Shown in pieces: positions 45,295 through 53,673 of a stretch of DNA of 64,000 bases (within the stretch, counting starts at the first letter, position 1; the number at the start of each line of letters is the position of its first letter). The translations under genes were made by a program, and so were the position numbers. This stretch comes from Candidatus Thiodiazotropha endoloripes. GTDB taxonomy: Bacteria > Pseudomonadota > Gammaproteobacteria > Chromatiales > Chromatiaceae. Under the pieces are notes generated by a model. That model searched no databases. It was not told the origin of the DNA and worked only from the letters and a program-made list of their open reading frames with translations. The stretch covers positions 496,001-560,000 of the forward strand of contig NZ_LVJW01000003.1 in NCBI RefSeq assembly GCF_001708965.1, in the 5' to 3' direction.

Positions 45295-46022
45295 ATGAGG
45301 ATCTCCTTGTACTTGCCTAACAACATGAACGCGAGCATGGTGTTTTGTACATGAATGATCTCATGTTCCGTGGCAAAGCCGTCAAGGAAACGGGTGACAT
45401 CATCATGGATCTGGGAGCGGAAATCGTGCCAGACAATGATCCCGTCATCGGCAGCCATTTTTAAAGCATTTTCAGTGTCGGACTTCACCGTATTGAAGTC
45501 GTGTCCGCCATCGATGAATATCAGTTGAAAGTGCTTCATGAATTTCTGCTGCTGTGGGTCGATGCTGGTGCTGTCCTGATGGATCCGGATGATTTTCTGT
45601 TTCAGTTCCGCTTCCGCCCGATCGATGTAGATGGCGCCATTCGTGGCAAAGATGTCTTTGAGGTGTTCATCATTTGCATCCCCGTCACTCAGATAGTCTG
45701 CTTCACTGATATCATTTTGGGTGACTGTCGTGTCGGGGTCGATATCAATGGTGACAACTGAGGTCGAGGTTGGTGAGTTGCGGGCGAACAGCAGTGTGGT
45801 GGCCCCCATGTAGGTGCCAAACTCAAATATTGCTGTGGGTGTGATGAGTTTGACAAAGGAGGTCAGGATGGCGCTCTCCAACAGTGTCAGTCCGCCGATG
45901 GCACTACTGGGAATGTTGACGGTGAACTCACTGTTCTGATCCTGGAAGCGGTTCTCAACGGCTTGGAAAACCACCTTTGGGCGAATTTCGGTAATCCTTG
46001 AAGGGTTGCTCTGCTGGTTCAT
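45291..46022 (-). CDS. SAM-dependent methyltransferase (class I, Methyltransf_24-like)
   Basis: A 243-residue class I methyltransferase. The SAM-binding glycine-rich motif is AIFEFGTYMGATTLLFARN (about residues 64-82), followed by TIDIDPDTT (acidic loop), HFQLIFIDGGHDFNTVKSDT and DDGIIVWHDF. These match small-molecule O-methyltransferases and cephalosporin-hydroxylase-like proteins often found in glycan clusters. The target is unknown; a sugar or acyl hydroxyl is likely from context. It starts 30 bp after the FkbM gene and overlaps the desaturase by 4 bp. Confidence 0.85.
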   Translation of the reverse strand: MNQQSNPSRITEIRPKVVFQAVENRFQDQNSEFTVNIPSSAIGGLTLLESAILTSFVKLITPTAIFEFGTYMGATTLLFARNSPTSTSVVTIDIDPDTTVTQNDISEADYLSDGDANDEHLKDIFATNGAIYIDRAEAELKQKIIRIHQDSTSIDPQQQKFMKHFQLIFIDGGHDFNTVKSDTENALKMAADDGIIVWHDFRSQIHDDVTRFLDGFATEHEIIHVQNTMLAFMLLGKYKEILI

Positions 46023-46052
46023 GGAAGATCCTTACTGCTTAGGGCCTGTTAT

Positions 46053-47165
46053 TTAATTCTGCTTAATGTTCGCCGGTATGAAATACATGATGGTCTCAGA
46101 CCAACCTTCAGTATAGTGGCGAAGATAGACCTGATAATCTGGGTATAAGCCGGTGACGTAATCAAATATCCTGCGGAAATCCGCTGCCTGATGATAGACG
46201 GCGATGGCCAGGCTGGGCCGGTCATCTTGAATGTGTATTCTGGCCCCTTGCAGCGCCTGCAGTTCCCAGCCCTCCAGGTCCATCTTTATAAAACTGATCG
46301 GCTCGCTCACAGCCTGATCCAGGGTGGTGACTTGAATCTGTTGTGAGCTTTGAGGATCGACGGCACTGGCCGATCCCGCCTCGGTATCAAAGGGTAGACT
46401 TCCCTGCTGATCTGAGAGCCCCTGGGCGATAAACGTGATATTACGTTGATGCTTTAGGCGACGACGAGCATTGGCCAGATTGGTTGGAGTTGGCTCAAAC
46501 AGATAGACCTGTCTGTAACCAGGATATCGATGGCAGAACTGCTCTGTTGTGTCACCATCATAACCACCCCCATCCACAAACACATGGGCTGCTGATGGTT
46601 CGATAAAAGGCTCGAAATACTGCTCTTCCGGTCGAACAGAGTAGCCACTCATGTAGTGATAGTCACCGCTCAGGCGAAAATGAAGCAGGTCATTCAGTGT
46701 CTGTTGTGATTGCTTGTCTACCAATGCCGTTGACAAACTGTTCCAGGCAGAGAGATGGTTACGAATCTCGTCACGGGTTTGACTGACAAACCAGGGTAAC
46801 TTGAAGCGCTGCGGCAGATGGCTGCATAGTTCGGCCAGGGATAGGATTTCAATCGCGCCATGTTTTTGCAGTCGACGGGCAGCAGAAACCGGTGCGATGC
46901 ACATGGCGCAATTGACCACCATGGACTGGTCTGGCAGTTGCTCAGTGGTTAACACCGGCTTGTTGTTCCAGGTGGTTCCGTTGGTTGCGAAGTCATCAAT
47001 GATGCCATCGACCTCTATCATCTGCATGATCTCGGCGGCATGTTCATTTCTGCCCAACAGATAACGACGACCGCTGGCGGTATCAGAGACGTACTGCTCC
47101 ACCAGTAGACTGTTTCCGGCAGGTTTTGAAAGGCAGGATTGCAGTATCACCTCAACGGTTGACAT
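46053..47165 (-). CDS. FkbM-family methyltransferase with N-terminal extension
   Basis: A 370-residue protein. Residues about 1-150 form a separate domain with YLLGRNEHAAEIMQMIEVDG and IDDFATNGTTWNNKPVL, resembling a nucleotide-sugar-type or PglD-like N-terminal fold. Residues about 185-350 are the FkbM methyltransferase (HVFVDGGGYDGDTTEQFCHR, VYLFEPTPTNLANARRRL, the hallmark FIKMDLEGWELQALQGARI). FkbM enzymes methylate sugar or polyketide hydroxyls. ATG 47165 lies 2 bp after the upstream stop codon and is preferred over the longer frame to 47216. Confidence 0.87.
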   Translation of the reverse strand: MSTVEVILQSCLSKPAGNSLLVEQYVSDTASGRRYLLGRNEHAAEIMQMIEVDGIIDDFATNGTTWNNKPVLTTEQLPDQSMVVNCAMCIAPVSAARRLQKHGAIEILSLAELCSHLPQRFKLPWFVSQTRDEIRNHLSAWNSLSTALVDKQSQQTLNDLLHFRLSGDYHYMSGYSVRPEEQYFEPFIEPSAAHVFVDGGGYDGDTTEQFCHRYPGYRQVYLFEPTPTNLANARRRLKHQRNITFIAQGLSDQQGSLPFDTEAGSASAVDPQSSQQIQVTTLDQAVSEPISFIKMDLEGWELQALQGARIHIQDDRPSLAIAVYHQAADFRRIFDYVTGLYPDYQVYLRHYTEGWSETIMYFIPANIKQN

Positions 47166-47167
47166 CG

Positions 47168-48325
47168 CTAATCCTGACTGCTGTCGGTATTCGTTGTGGC
47201 TTGAACATTGACCCACTTCCGTTGTTTGAAGGACCGAATCATGGCGGCGAACATATTGGTCCCTTCCAGTGCAAGTTCTCCGCTGTAGACCTCATCGGAG
47301 TGCCATTGTGATGACGCTTGGTAGGCTATCAGTCCTGCAGCGATATCCTGGTAGAGATTGGCAAAGGCTTCGACAAACCCTGCCGGGTGTCCCGCCTTAA
47401 AGCGGGTATAACGAGACGCGCCGGCAATCTCGGTTGTCTCACCCCGATCCAGGATCTGCCGCCGTCCATCGGCATGTGAGATGTGCAACTCTTCAGGATT
47501 AGCCTGCAGCCACTCTGCTGAGGCGTCACTGCCGTAGATGCGTATTTTCAATCCGTTCCTATGGCCCAGGGCCGATTTGCTGAACCATAACTGTCCCATG
47601 ATCTGCGCAGAATATCGGCACAGGCAGGAGACATTGTCGATGACATCGAACCAGCCGCATTTGGCCTGATCCGCAACCACCTGCAACGGATGCTGCCCTG
47701 TCAGGTAGTGGATCAACTGATGCAGGTGAACCGCCAGATCCAGGTAGATGGTGGGGATCTCTCCATCATGCAGCCGCCAATCCTGAGGCACAGGTTTCTC
47801 ACCCTGGCTGTCTACTCTGCGAAACCCCTCCTGCGGCATCTCGGCCTGAAAGTGGAGGATCCTGCCGAGTTCACCACTGCGGATCAGGGAGCGTAATTCA
47901 CGCAGCATGGGATAGCCGGAGTAGTTGTAAGTGATTGCGAGAAAGCCGTTGTGCTGATTGCGGGTTGTCAGTATCTCCTCTATCTCAGCGCTGCTGGTGG
48001 CGAGGGCCTTTTCGCAGATAACCGCAACACCCTGAGCCAGACATTCCGTGACGATGGGCTGGTGTGAAGGTGTTGGGGTGAGAATTACCACAGCATCCAG
48101 TTGTCCTTTCTCTTTACTGATCATCTCAGACCAGTGGCTGTAGGTACGTTCAGGGGTGACCCCATAGGCTTTGGCTGTCTCCCGGTTGATGGTGTCATCT
48201 GTACTGAAAGCACCAGCCACCAGTTGCCAACGACCGTCCATGCGGCATGCGGCATAGTGGGTATAACCCACTGCAGAGTCCAAAGCGCCACCAATGAATG
48301 CTAAGGCAAGGGGGCTGGCTGTCAT
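47168..48325 (-). CDS. Gfo/Idh/MocA-family oxidoreductase
   Basis: A 385-residue NAD(P)-dependent sugar oxidoreductase. The Rossmann part has LALAFIGGALDSAVGYTHYA, VVILTPTPSHQPIVTECLAQ and the GFO/IDH hallmark CEKALATSSAEIEEIL (EKA instead of the usual EKP). The C-terminal half has EIPTIYLDLAVHLHQLIHYL (catalytic D-x3-H) and ends in a basic tail. Relatives oxidise inositol, UDP-sugars or sugar phosphates. It is translated 21 bp after the ATP-grasp gene and immediately before the FkbM gene, so a role in building an unusual sugar is likely. Confidence 0.88.
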   Translation of the reverse strand: MTASPLALAFIGGALDSAVGYTHYAACRMDGRWQLVAGAFSTDDTINRETAKAYGVTPERTYSHWSEMISKEKGQLDAVVILTPTPSHQPIVTECLAQGVAVICEKALATSSAEIEEILTTRNQHNGFLAITYNYSGYPMLRELRSLIRSGELGRILHFQAEMPQEGFRRVDSQGEKPVPQDWRLHDGEIPTIYLDLAVHLHQLIHYLTGQHPLQVVADQAKCGWFDVIDNVSCLCRYSAQIMGQLWFSKSALGHRNGLKIRIYGSDASAEWLQANPEELHISHADGRRQILDRGETTEIAGASRYTRFKAGHPAGFVEAFANLYQDIAAGLIAYQASSQWHSDEVYSGELALEGTNMFAAMIRSFKQRKWVNVQATTNTDSSQD

Positions 48326-48346
48326 TCACAACTCCTTAATTCCGGC

Positions 48347-49498
48347 TCAGTCAAGTGTATAGAGCTTAGCTTCAAGAATACTCTGATAGAGTCTATGTTG
48401 CTCCTTGCTGGATGATGAACCAAAGAAAAACACACCGGCTCTGCCGTAGGGGCTTGGTTCAATATAGTCCCCTGATGTGGCAAGGGGGACAAACAAACGA
48501 ATATCCACAGGCTCTGTAAATTGGTAGCCCCAGAGGGAACTGCCATGCTTGGAGGTTACGGTATGGCGGGTGATCAGCGACTGTAGTCGGTCTTTATCAT
48601 AGGCTTGGGGGGCTTCACCAAGGAAGCTGGCGGCATAGTTTGCGGCATAGGGATAACCTGTCGCCAGTTCGATCAGCAGAGCATAAATGTCGCCGGGGCA
48701 GCGTCGGGTCGCCTCGATTATCCAATAGTCATCGTTGCGATAGATGAACTGGGTATGGATCAAACCCTCAGTCAGGCTCATGGCGGCGGCGAAGCGGCCA
48801 ATGTCATCCCTGATCGAGGTGAGTGACTGATCTGGGAAGTCATCCGCCACCCGGCTCGTGTCTACGGTGAATGGGTTGATGGTGCAATCCTCTCTAACGA
48901 TAAAGTCCGCCACAATCTTACCTGCATGGAGATAGGCGGAGTGGCTGTAGAGCTGTCCTTCAATAAACTCTTCGATAACTGTCTCGCCGCTGCCGGAGGC
49001 CTTGGCTGCTTCTGTTTGTGCTTCTATAAGCTTGTCAGGTGTTGCATCATATACCACACTGATACCCCGCCCACTGAACGAGTCGACCGGCTTGACGATG
49101 ACCGCCTCAACTTCAGTTATCTGGGCCAATGTCAAACTGCGTGGGATGGGTAGCCCCACATTTCCGGCGAGTTCACGGAAGGCGCTCTTATTGTTGATGG
49201 TCTCGGTGGTGGAGAGGGGATCGATATTGGGATAGCGCCCCCGATTGATCTCAGCGCAGGCCCGGTAGGAGAGGTCGGTGCAGCCGGGTATCAGATAGTC
49301 AAAGCTGTGTTTGTCGACAAACGCGGCTAGTGCTTTGATATCGGAATAATCCAACCTTTTATAGTTTGACGCCAGCTTGGCCAGTGTCTCATCGGGTCTG
49401 TTTCCCACTACCCATACCTCATGGCCCCTCTCCCGCAGCGCACGATAGATCGGCACAGCAGCGCGATTGGTGTCCACCAGTAGGATTCGGCTAGTCAT
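48347..49498 (-). CDS. ATP-grasp ligase (carboxylate-amine type)
   Basis: A 383-residue ATP-grasp protein. It has a PreATP-grasp domain (SRILLVDTNRAAVPIYRAL, VWVVGNRPDETLAKLASNYK), the ATP-binding loop VIVKPVDSFSGRGISVV, ETVIEEFIEGQLYSHSAYLH and the metal site DYWIIEATRRCPGDIYALLI. Such enzymes form amide bonds by way of an acyl phosphate. Beside a sugar aminotransferase it could attach an amino acid or small acid to an amino sugar. ATG 49498 has GGGAG upstream; the frame reaches GTG 49513, which would overlap the previous stop. Confidence 0.85.
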   Translation of the reverse strand: MTSRILLVDTNRAAVPIYRALRERGHEVWVVGNRPDETLAKLASNYKRLDYSDIKALAAFVDKHSFDYLIPGCTDLSYRACAEINRGRYPNIDPLSTTETINNKSAFRELAGNVGLPIPRSLTLAQITEVEAVIVKPVDSFSGRGISVVYDATPDKLIEAQTEAAKASGSGETVIEEFIEGQLYSHSAYLHAGKIVADFIVREDCTINPFTVDTSRVADDFPDQSLTSIRDDIGRFAAAMSLTEGLIHTQFIYRNDDYWIIEATRRCPGDIYALLIELATGYPYAANYAASFLGEAPQAYDKDRLQSLITRHTVTSKHGSSLWGYQFTEPVDIRLFVPLATSGDYIEPSPYGRAGVFFFGSSSSKEQHRLYQSILEAKLYTLD

Positions 49499-49509
49499 GC
49501 TGCTCCCTA

Positions 49510-50628
49510 TCACCCTGGCACGGCATTGTCTCGTACAATCTGGGCGATTCGTTCAACAGTCTCCGCTGTGAGGTCGGCATAGAGGGGCAGGCAGATCACC
49601 TGTTTGGCAGCGGTAACTGCAATTTGTAGACGATCCGGAGCGGCGGAGGGCAGTCCCCGATAGGCTGGCAGCTGACTGATTAACGGATAGAAATATCGGC
49701 GTCCGTAAATCGACTCATGCTGCAGGATCTGATAGAGCTGATCCCGACTTTTACCATAGGATTGCTGCTCGACAAAAATAGGGCAGTAGGCTCCGTTGGG
49801 AGTCAGGTGTTCGATAGGATCGAGCAGTGTTATGCCGGGGATGTTGTTGAGAAGCTGCCTGTAGAGTTCGGCCAGTTGTACCCGTTGTCTGATGCTCTCA
49901 TCAACATGTTTCAACTGCAGTAGACCCAGAGCGGATTGCATCTCATTCATCTTACCGTTACTTCCTGGTGCCACCACGGTGGTTTCGTTGGCAAAACCAA
50001 AATTTTTCAGGTAGTCGACCCGTCGTTTCAGTTTTTCGTCATGGATTACCAGTGCCCCGCCTTCAAAGGTGTTGAACACCTTGGTGGCATGGAAGCTGAG
50101 GATGGATAGATCACCGAAACTACACAGCGAAGTGCCATTAAGTTTGGTGCCGAAGGCATGGGCGGCATCATAGATCACTTTCAAACCATAGGTGTCGGCA
50201 ATATGCTTAATGCTCTCTATGCGGCATGGCATACCGTAGACATGCACTGGCAGGATGCAGGTGGTCTTGGGGGAAATAAGAGATTCTATTTTCTCAGGAT
50301 CTATGTTGCATGTAAGTGGGTCGATATCACAAAAGACCGGGGTACAGTGATTCCAGTAGATGGCATGGGTCGTGGCCGGAAAGGTGTAGGGAGTGGTGAT
50401 CACCTCACCGGTGATTTTTAGTGACTGCAGGCCAACTTGCAGGGCCATCATGCCATTGCAGAAAAGGGAAACAAAAGGGACGTCCAGGTACTCAGCCAGT
50501 GCGTTTTCAAACTGTTCATGAAAGGGGCCATTGTTGGTCAGCCTTTTGCTCGACCAGATCTGTTGCAGCAGTTGAACAAATTCATCGAGTGGTGGTAGAG
50601 AAGGCTGGGTGACGTAGGTGTTACTCAT
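49510..50628 (-). CDS. DegT/DnrJ/EryC1/StrS sugar aminotransferase
   Basis: A 372-residue PLP enzyme that aminates keto-sugars bound to nucleotides. It shows RLTNNGPFHEQFENALAEYL, FCNGMMALQVGLQSL, TTPYTFPATTHAIYW, VIYDAAHAFGT (Asp154) and the PLP-lysine segment SFHATKVFNTFEGGALV (Lys183). The pattern is nearest VioA/FdtB-type transaminases acting on dTDP-4-keto-6-deoxy sugars. It follows the OGT gene by 59 bp and is translated just before the ATP-grasp gene. Product: probably a dTDP-amino-deoxyhexose; the exact position of the amine is not decidable. Confidence 0.9.
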   Translation of the reverse strand: MSNTYVTQPSLPPLDEFVQLLQQIWSSKRLTNNGPFHEQFENALAEYLDVPFVSLFCNGMMALQVGLQSLKITGEVITTPYTFPATTHAIYWNHCTPVFCDIDPLTCNIDPEKIESLISPKTTCILPVHVYGMPCRIESIKHIADTYGLKVIYDAAHAFGTKLNGTSLCSFGDLSILSFHATKVFNTFEGGALVIHDEKLKRRVDYLKNFGFANETTVVAPGSNGKMNEMQSALGLLQLKHVDESIRQRVQLAELYRQLLNNIPGITLLDPIEHLTPNGAYCPIFVEQQSYGKSRDQLYQILQHESIYGRRYFYPLISQLPAYRGLPSAAPDRLQIAVTAAKQVICLPLYADLTAETVERIAQIVRDNAVPG

Positions 50629-50687
50629 GGTCTATGCCCCTGACAGAGGAGTGCAATGGTAGAATAGTACGAAGAAGTTTGTTGTCA

Positions 50688-52553
50688 TCAACTCTCCCGC
50701 TTTCGTTCATCGCATAGTGTCTGCCATCCTCTGAGCAGGGCAGATTCGATGTTTTCGGTGACCAGTTTGAAATTCATCAACGATGAGTTTTCTATATCGG
50801 TTCGCAGGGAATTGCGATTGGCGATGAGTCCATCCACATCCTTGGCGAGTGACAGGGCGATTTCGATATATTCATCAAAATCATTGGCAACCCACTGTTC
50901 TCTGTTGATGGCAGCGAGGATTCTGTTTGAGACATTGGAAGCGCAGGAGTTGCCGGCACGAGTGACCAGCGGCAGACCCATCAGTAGCGAGTAATAGGTG
51001 GTACTCTCCCCATGATAGGGGTAAGGATCCAGTGCAATATCCACTTCGTTATGTGAGGTGAGAAACTCCCCTAATGAGAGCCTGGGTTGTAGTTGTAAGC
51101 GGTTTTGATCAACCTGGAACTGGGAGAAAATCTCATGTAAATAGTCCCGCATGTATTTATTTTCATAGTCATCCGTCATCAATCGTATCCTTGATCCGGG
51201 AACTGCATTTAACAATTTAGCCCAGACTTCCATGACGCTTTTGTCGATCTTGCGCAGACCGTTGAATGAGCCAAAGGTAATGTATCCATTACTGATGCAG
51301 GGGGGCGGAGCGACAGGAGGTAGTTCCATCAACGGATCAAAGAAGGCGCTGTTTTCAACCGGCAGAATCTTCTCGGATGAATATTGATCGAGCTGACATT
51401 TTTCTGCGGTCTGTTTGTCTCTCAAGGCGTAATCCATACAATTCAGACCGGTGGACATTTGCAATCCCATCATGGAAACCTGCATCGGTGCTGGCCTGTT
51501 GAGGAAGGCGGTCAAGCGATTGCCGGCGGTATTGTTGGATAGGTCGATCAGGATGTCCACTTGGTCAGTGCGTATTTTGTCTTGAAAATGTTTGTCATCC
51601 ATCTGACTGCAGTTGACCCAGACATCGCAGAGGTTTTCCAGCGCATTGCTGGTCTGGTCCTGAATGATTTTGTTGGAATAGAGAATGATGGTGAATCTAT
51701 CTTTGTTCAGATGTTTCAACACCGGCAGGAAGTAGTGGACAATGGCATGTTGAATTAAATCGGCTGAGACGAAGCCAAGGGTGAGCTTTCTGTCGAGCTG
51801 ACAGTTCATCTCTCCAGCATATTTTTTCCGTACACGGGCATTTAGCGGCTTGGTTAATTCGGCTATTTCCGGATAGATCTCAGCTTCATTATCCAGGGAG
51901 AACAACAGTTGCGCCAGATAGTTCTGTTGTGCGACCGCATGATCAGGGGCCAGTTCAACAGATTTTTTACAACAGGCCAGGGCCTCTTCCTGGCGTCCCT
52001 GGTGTGATAGGGCATGGCCCAGGTTCACATAGACCTCCACGGTTTCATAACCATGGGTCAGGCAGTAATCCAGTGCTTGCAGCGCATCCTCGTAGCGGCC
52101 CTGATCGTTATAGAGTTTGCTCAGCGCTACATAGGCGACATAGGCATTGGGGTCGTTGGTGATGGTTTTACCAAAATAGACTTCCGCTTTAGCGAAATTT
52201 TGTGTGATGTTGGCATTGAAACTGCCAATCATGTAGTACATCAAATTTTCGCTGCATCCCAGACGCTCTGCAATTTCGTAGGATTTTTCCGCTTCCTGGA
52301 ATTGACCCGATTTCTCTAAGGCCATGCCACACAGATAGTAGAGGCAAGGTTCCGGGTTGCCCATCGATATGGCTTGTTGCAGATGGAGTGCCGCCTCCTG
52401 ATTGCGATTTTGTCGTAACAGACATTGGCCCAGAAGATATTGTGCCTGGCCATTGGTCGGGTCTTTTTTAATCACCCTGGAGAATAGCTTGCCCGCCTCT
52501 GCCAGTTTACCCTGATTGAGTTTTTTTATTGCTGTGGATAGGTTGTTTGGCAT
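50688..52553 (-). CDS. TPR protein with SPINDLY/OGT-type glycosyltransferase domain (GT41)
   Basis: A 621-residue protein: about six tetratricopeptide repeats (residues 1-225; for example AQYLLGQCLLRQNRNQEAAL, VYVNLGHALSHQGRQEEALA) and a GT41 O-linked GlcNAc-transferase-like domain (about 255-610) with LGFVSADLIQHAIVHYFLPV, DILIDLSNNTAGNRLTAFLN, RPAPMQVSMMGLQMSTG, YITFGSFNGLRKIDKSVMEV and DIALDPYPYHGESTTYYSLL. Bacterial relatives glycosylate serine/threonine of flagellin or adhesins. It heads a seven-gene operon that runs toward the filament block, so flagellin is the best acceptor candidate. ATG 52553 is used instead of TTG 52571. Confidence 0.88.
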   Translation of the reverse strand: MPNNLSTAIKKLNQGKLAEAGKLFSRVIKKDPTNGQAQYLLGQCLLRQNRNQEAALHLQQAISMGNPEPCLYYLCGMALEKSGQFQEAEKSYEIAERLGCSENLMYYMIGSFNANITQNFAKAEVYFGKTITNDPNAYVAYVALSKLYNDQGRYEDALQALDYCLTHGYETVEVYVNLGHALSHQGRQEEALACCKKSVELAPDHAVAQQNYLAQLLFSLDNEAEIYPEIAELTKPLNARVRKKYAGEMNCQLDRKLTLGFVSADLIQHAIVHYFLPVLKHLNKDRFTIILYSNKIIQDQTSNALENLCDVWVNCSQMDDKHFQDKIRTDQVDILIDLSNNTAGNRLTAFLNRPAPMQVSMMGLQMSTGLNCMDYALRDKQTAEKCQLDQYSSEKILPVENSAFFDPLMELPPVAPPPCISNGYITFGSFNGLRKIDKSVMEVWAKLLNAVPGSRIRLMTDDYENKYMRDYLHEIFSQFQVDQNRLQLQPRLSLGEFLTSHNEVDIALDPYPYHGESTTYYSLLMGLPLVTRAGNSCASNVSNRILAAINREQWVANDFDEYIEIALSLAKDVDGLIANRNSLRTDIENSSLMNFKLVTENIESALLRGWQTLCDERKRES

Positions 52554-52646
52554 GTTCACCCAATTGTCCAAATTGTCACATCACGGGGCTCAATGCCTGT
52601 CAGCATCTAACCAACTCTAAAGTTAGCAGATTATGGGTTGTAGTGG

Positions 52647-53465
52647 TCAGCCCAGGATCAGCTCCAGTACCACTTTGGTGCCGAAATAGGCCAGCATCAG
52701 TACCACGAAACCACTGAGAGTCCAGATCAGTGCCTTCTGGCCGCGCCAGCCAAACCGGTATCGTCCCCATAACAGGGTTCCGAACACCAGCCAGGCGATA
52801 ATCGACAGGATGGTTTTATGTGCCAATTGTTGCTGGAACATGTTTTCCAGAAATGCGAAACCTGAGAGCAGGGCCAGACTGAGCAACACAAAGCCCACCG
52901 CAATCATTTCGAACAGCAGGCTCTCCATGGTCTGCAGTGGCGGCAGTGCGCGAATGAAACCCCCCGGGTGGCGCTGGCGTAAGTGGTGATCCTGAATCGC
53001 CAACAGCACCGCCTGTACACTCGCCAGGGTAAACAGACTGTAGGCCAGCATCGAGACCAGGATGTGTATGGTCAGTCCGGAAGAGAGCTGACCGCTGAGA
53101 AAATGGACCGTCTGATAGCGGTTCTCCAGAAAGATCGCAATGGCGGCAATCGGCATGATGAAAATACCCAGATTTTCAACCGGCTTGGTCAGACTTGAGA
53201 TCAGCAGCAGGAGGGTGATGGTCCAGGCAATCAACGACATGGCATTGAAAATGCCCATGTTGAATCCCGATGTGGCCATCAGATTCTGGTAGTGGGGGAT
53301 TGCGTGCAGCAGGATGCCGAGAAAGCCCAGACCAAGGGCCAGTGACCTGGGTAAACCTGAACCGATGCGGCCGTTGAACAGGCGCAGTGCAATGACAGTT
53401 CCGGTTGCCAGGTAGGCGATAATGGCGAGTGTCGCGGTCAAAGGTGAAACTTCTCTTGAAATCAA
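52647..53465 (-). CDS. ypjD: YpjD-like inner-membrane protein (cytochrome c assembly / CcsA-HemX family)
   Basis: A 272-residue protein with eight or so hydrophobic helices, ending TLSGFVVLMLAYFGTKVVLE. It matches the CcsA/HemX-like YpjD group (VHFLSGQLSSGLTIHILVSM, LASVQAVLLAIQDHHLRQRH, ALPPLQTMESLLFEMIAVGF), which lies beside ffh in many gammaproteobacteria, as here. The complete WWD haem-handling motif of true CcsA proteins is not seen. Function is not well established. It is divergent from ffh (208-bp gap), and 93 bp separate its stop from the OGT gene. Confidence 0.88.
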   Translation of the reverse strand: MISREVSPLTATLAIIAYLATGTVIALRLFNGRIGSGLPRSLALGLGFLGILLHAIPHYQNLMATSGFNMGIFNAMSLIAWTITLLLLISSLTKPVENLGIFIMPIAAIAIFLENRYQTVHFLSGQLSSGLTIHILVSMLAYSLFTLASVQAVLLAIQDHHLRQRHPGGFIRALPPLQTMESLLFEMIAVGFVLLSLALLSGFAFLENMFQQQLAHKTILSIIAWLVFGTLLWGRYRFGWRGQKALIWTLSGFVVLMLAYFGTKVVLELILG

Positions 53466-53673
53466 TGGACTTAGCGGATATTCGCATATTTGACCGCTGC
53501 TGTGAAAGGGCGATCTTCAACACTTGCCAACTTCTTTGCTGCAAAAGCAGATTTAACGGGAGCAGATGGCCGGAGCTGGTATATAATCACCGGTTCGACT
53601 CACCCGGCGCTGTTGGTAGAGGGCTATACTCTTGCGGCCGAAGTGAAAATTCAAGCGAACGATCGAGACGGAT

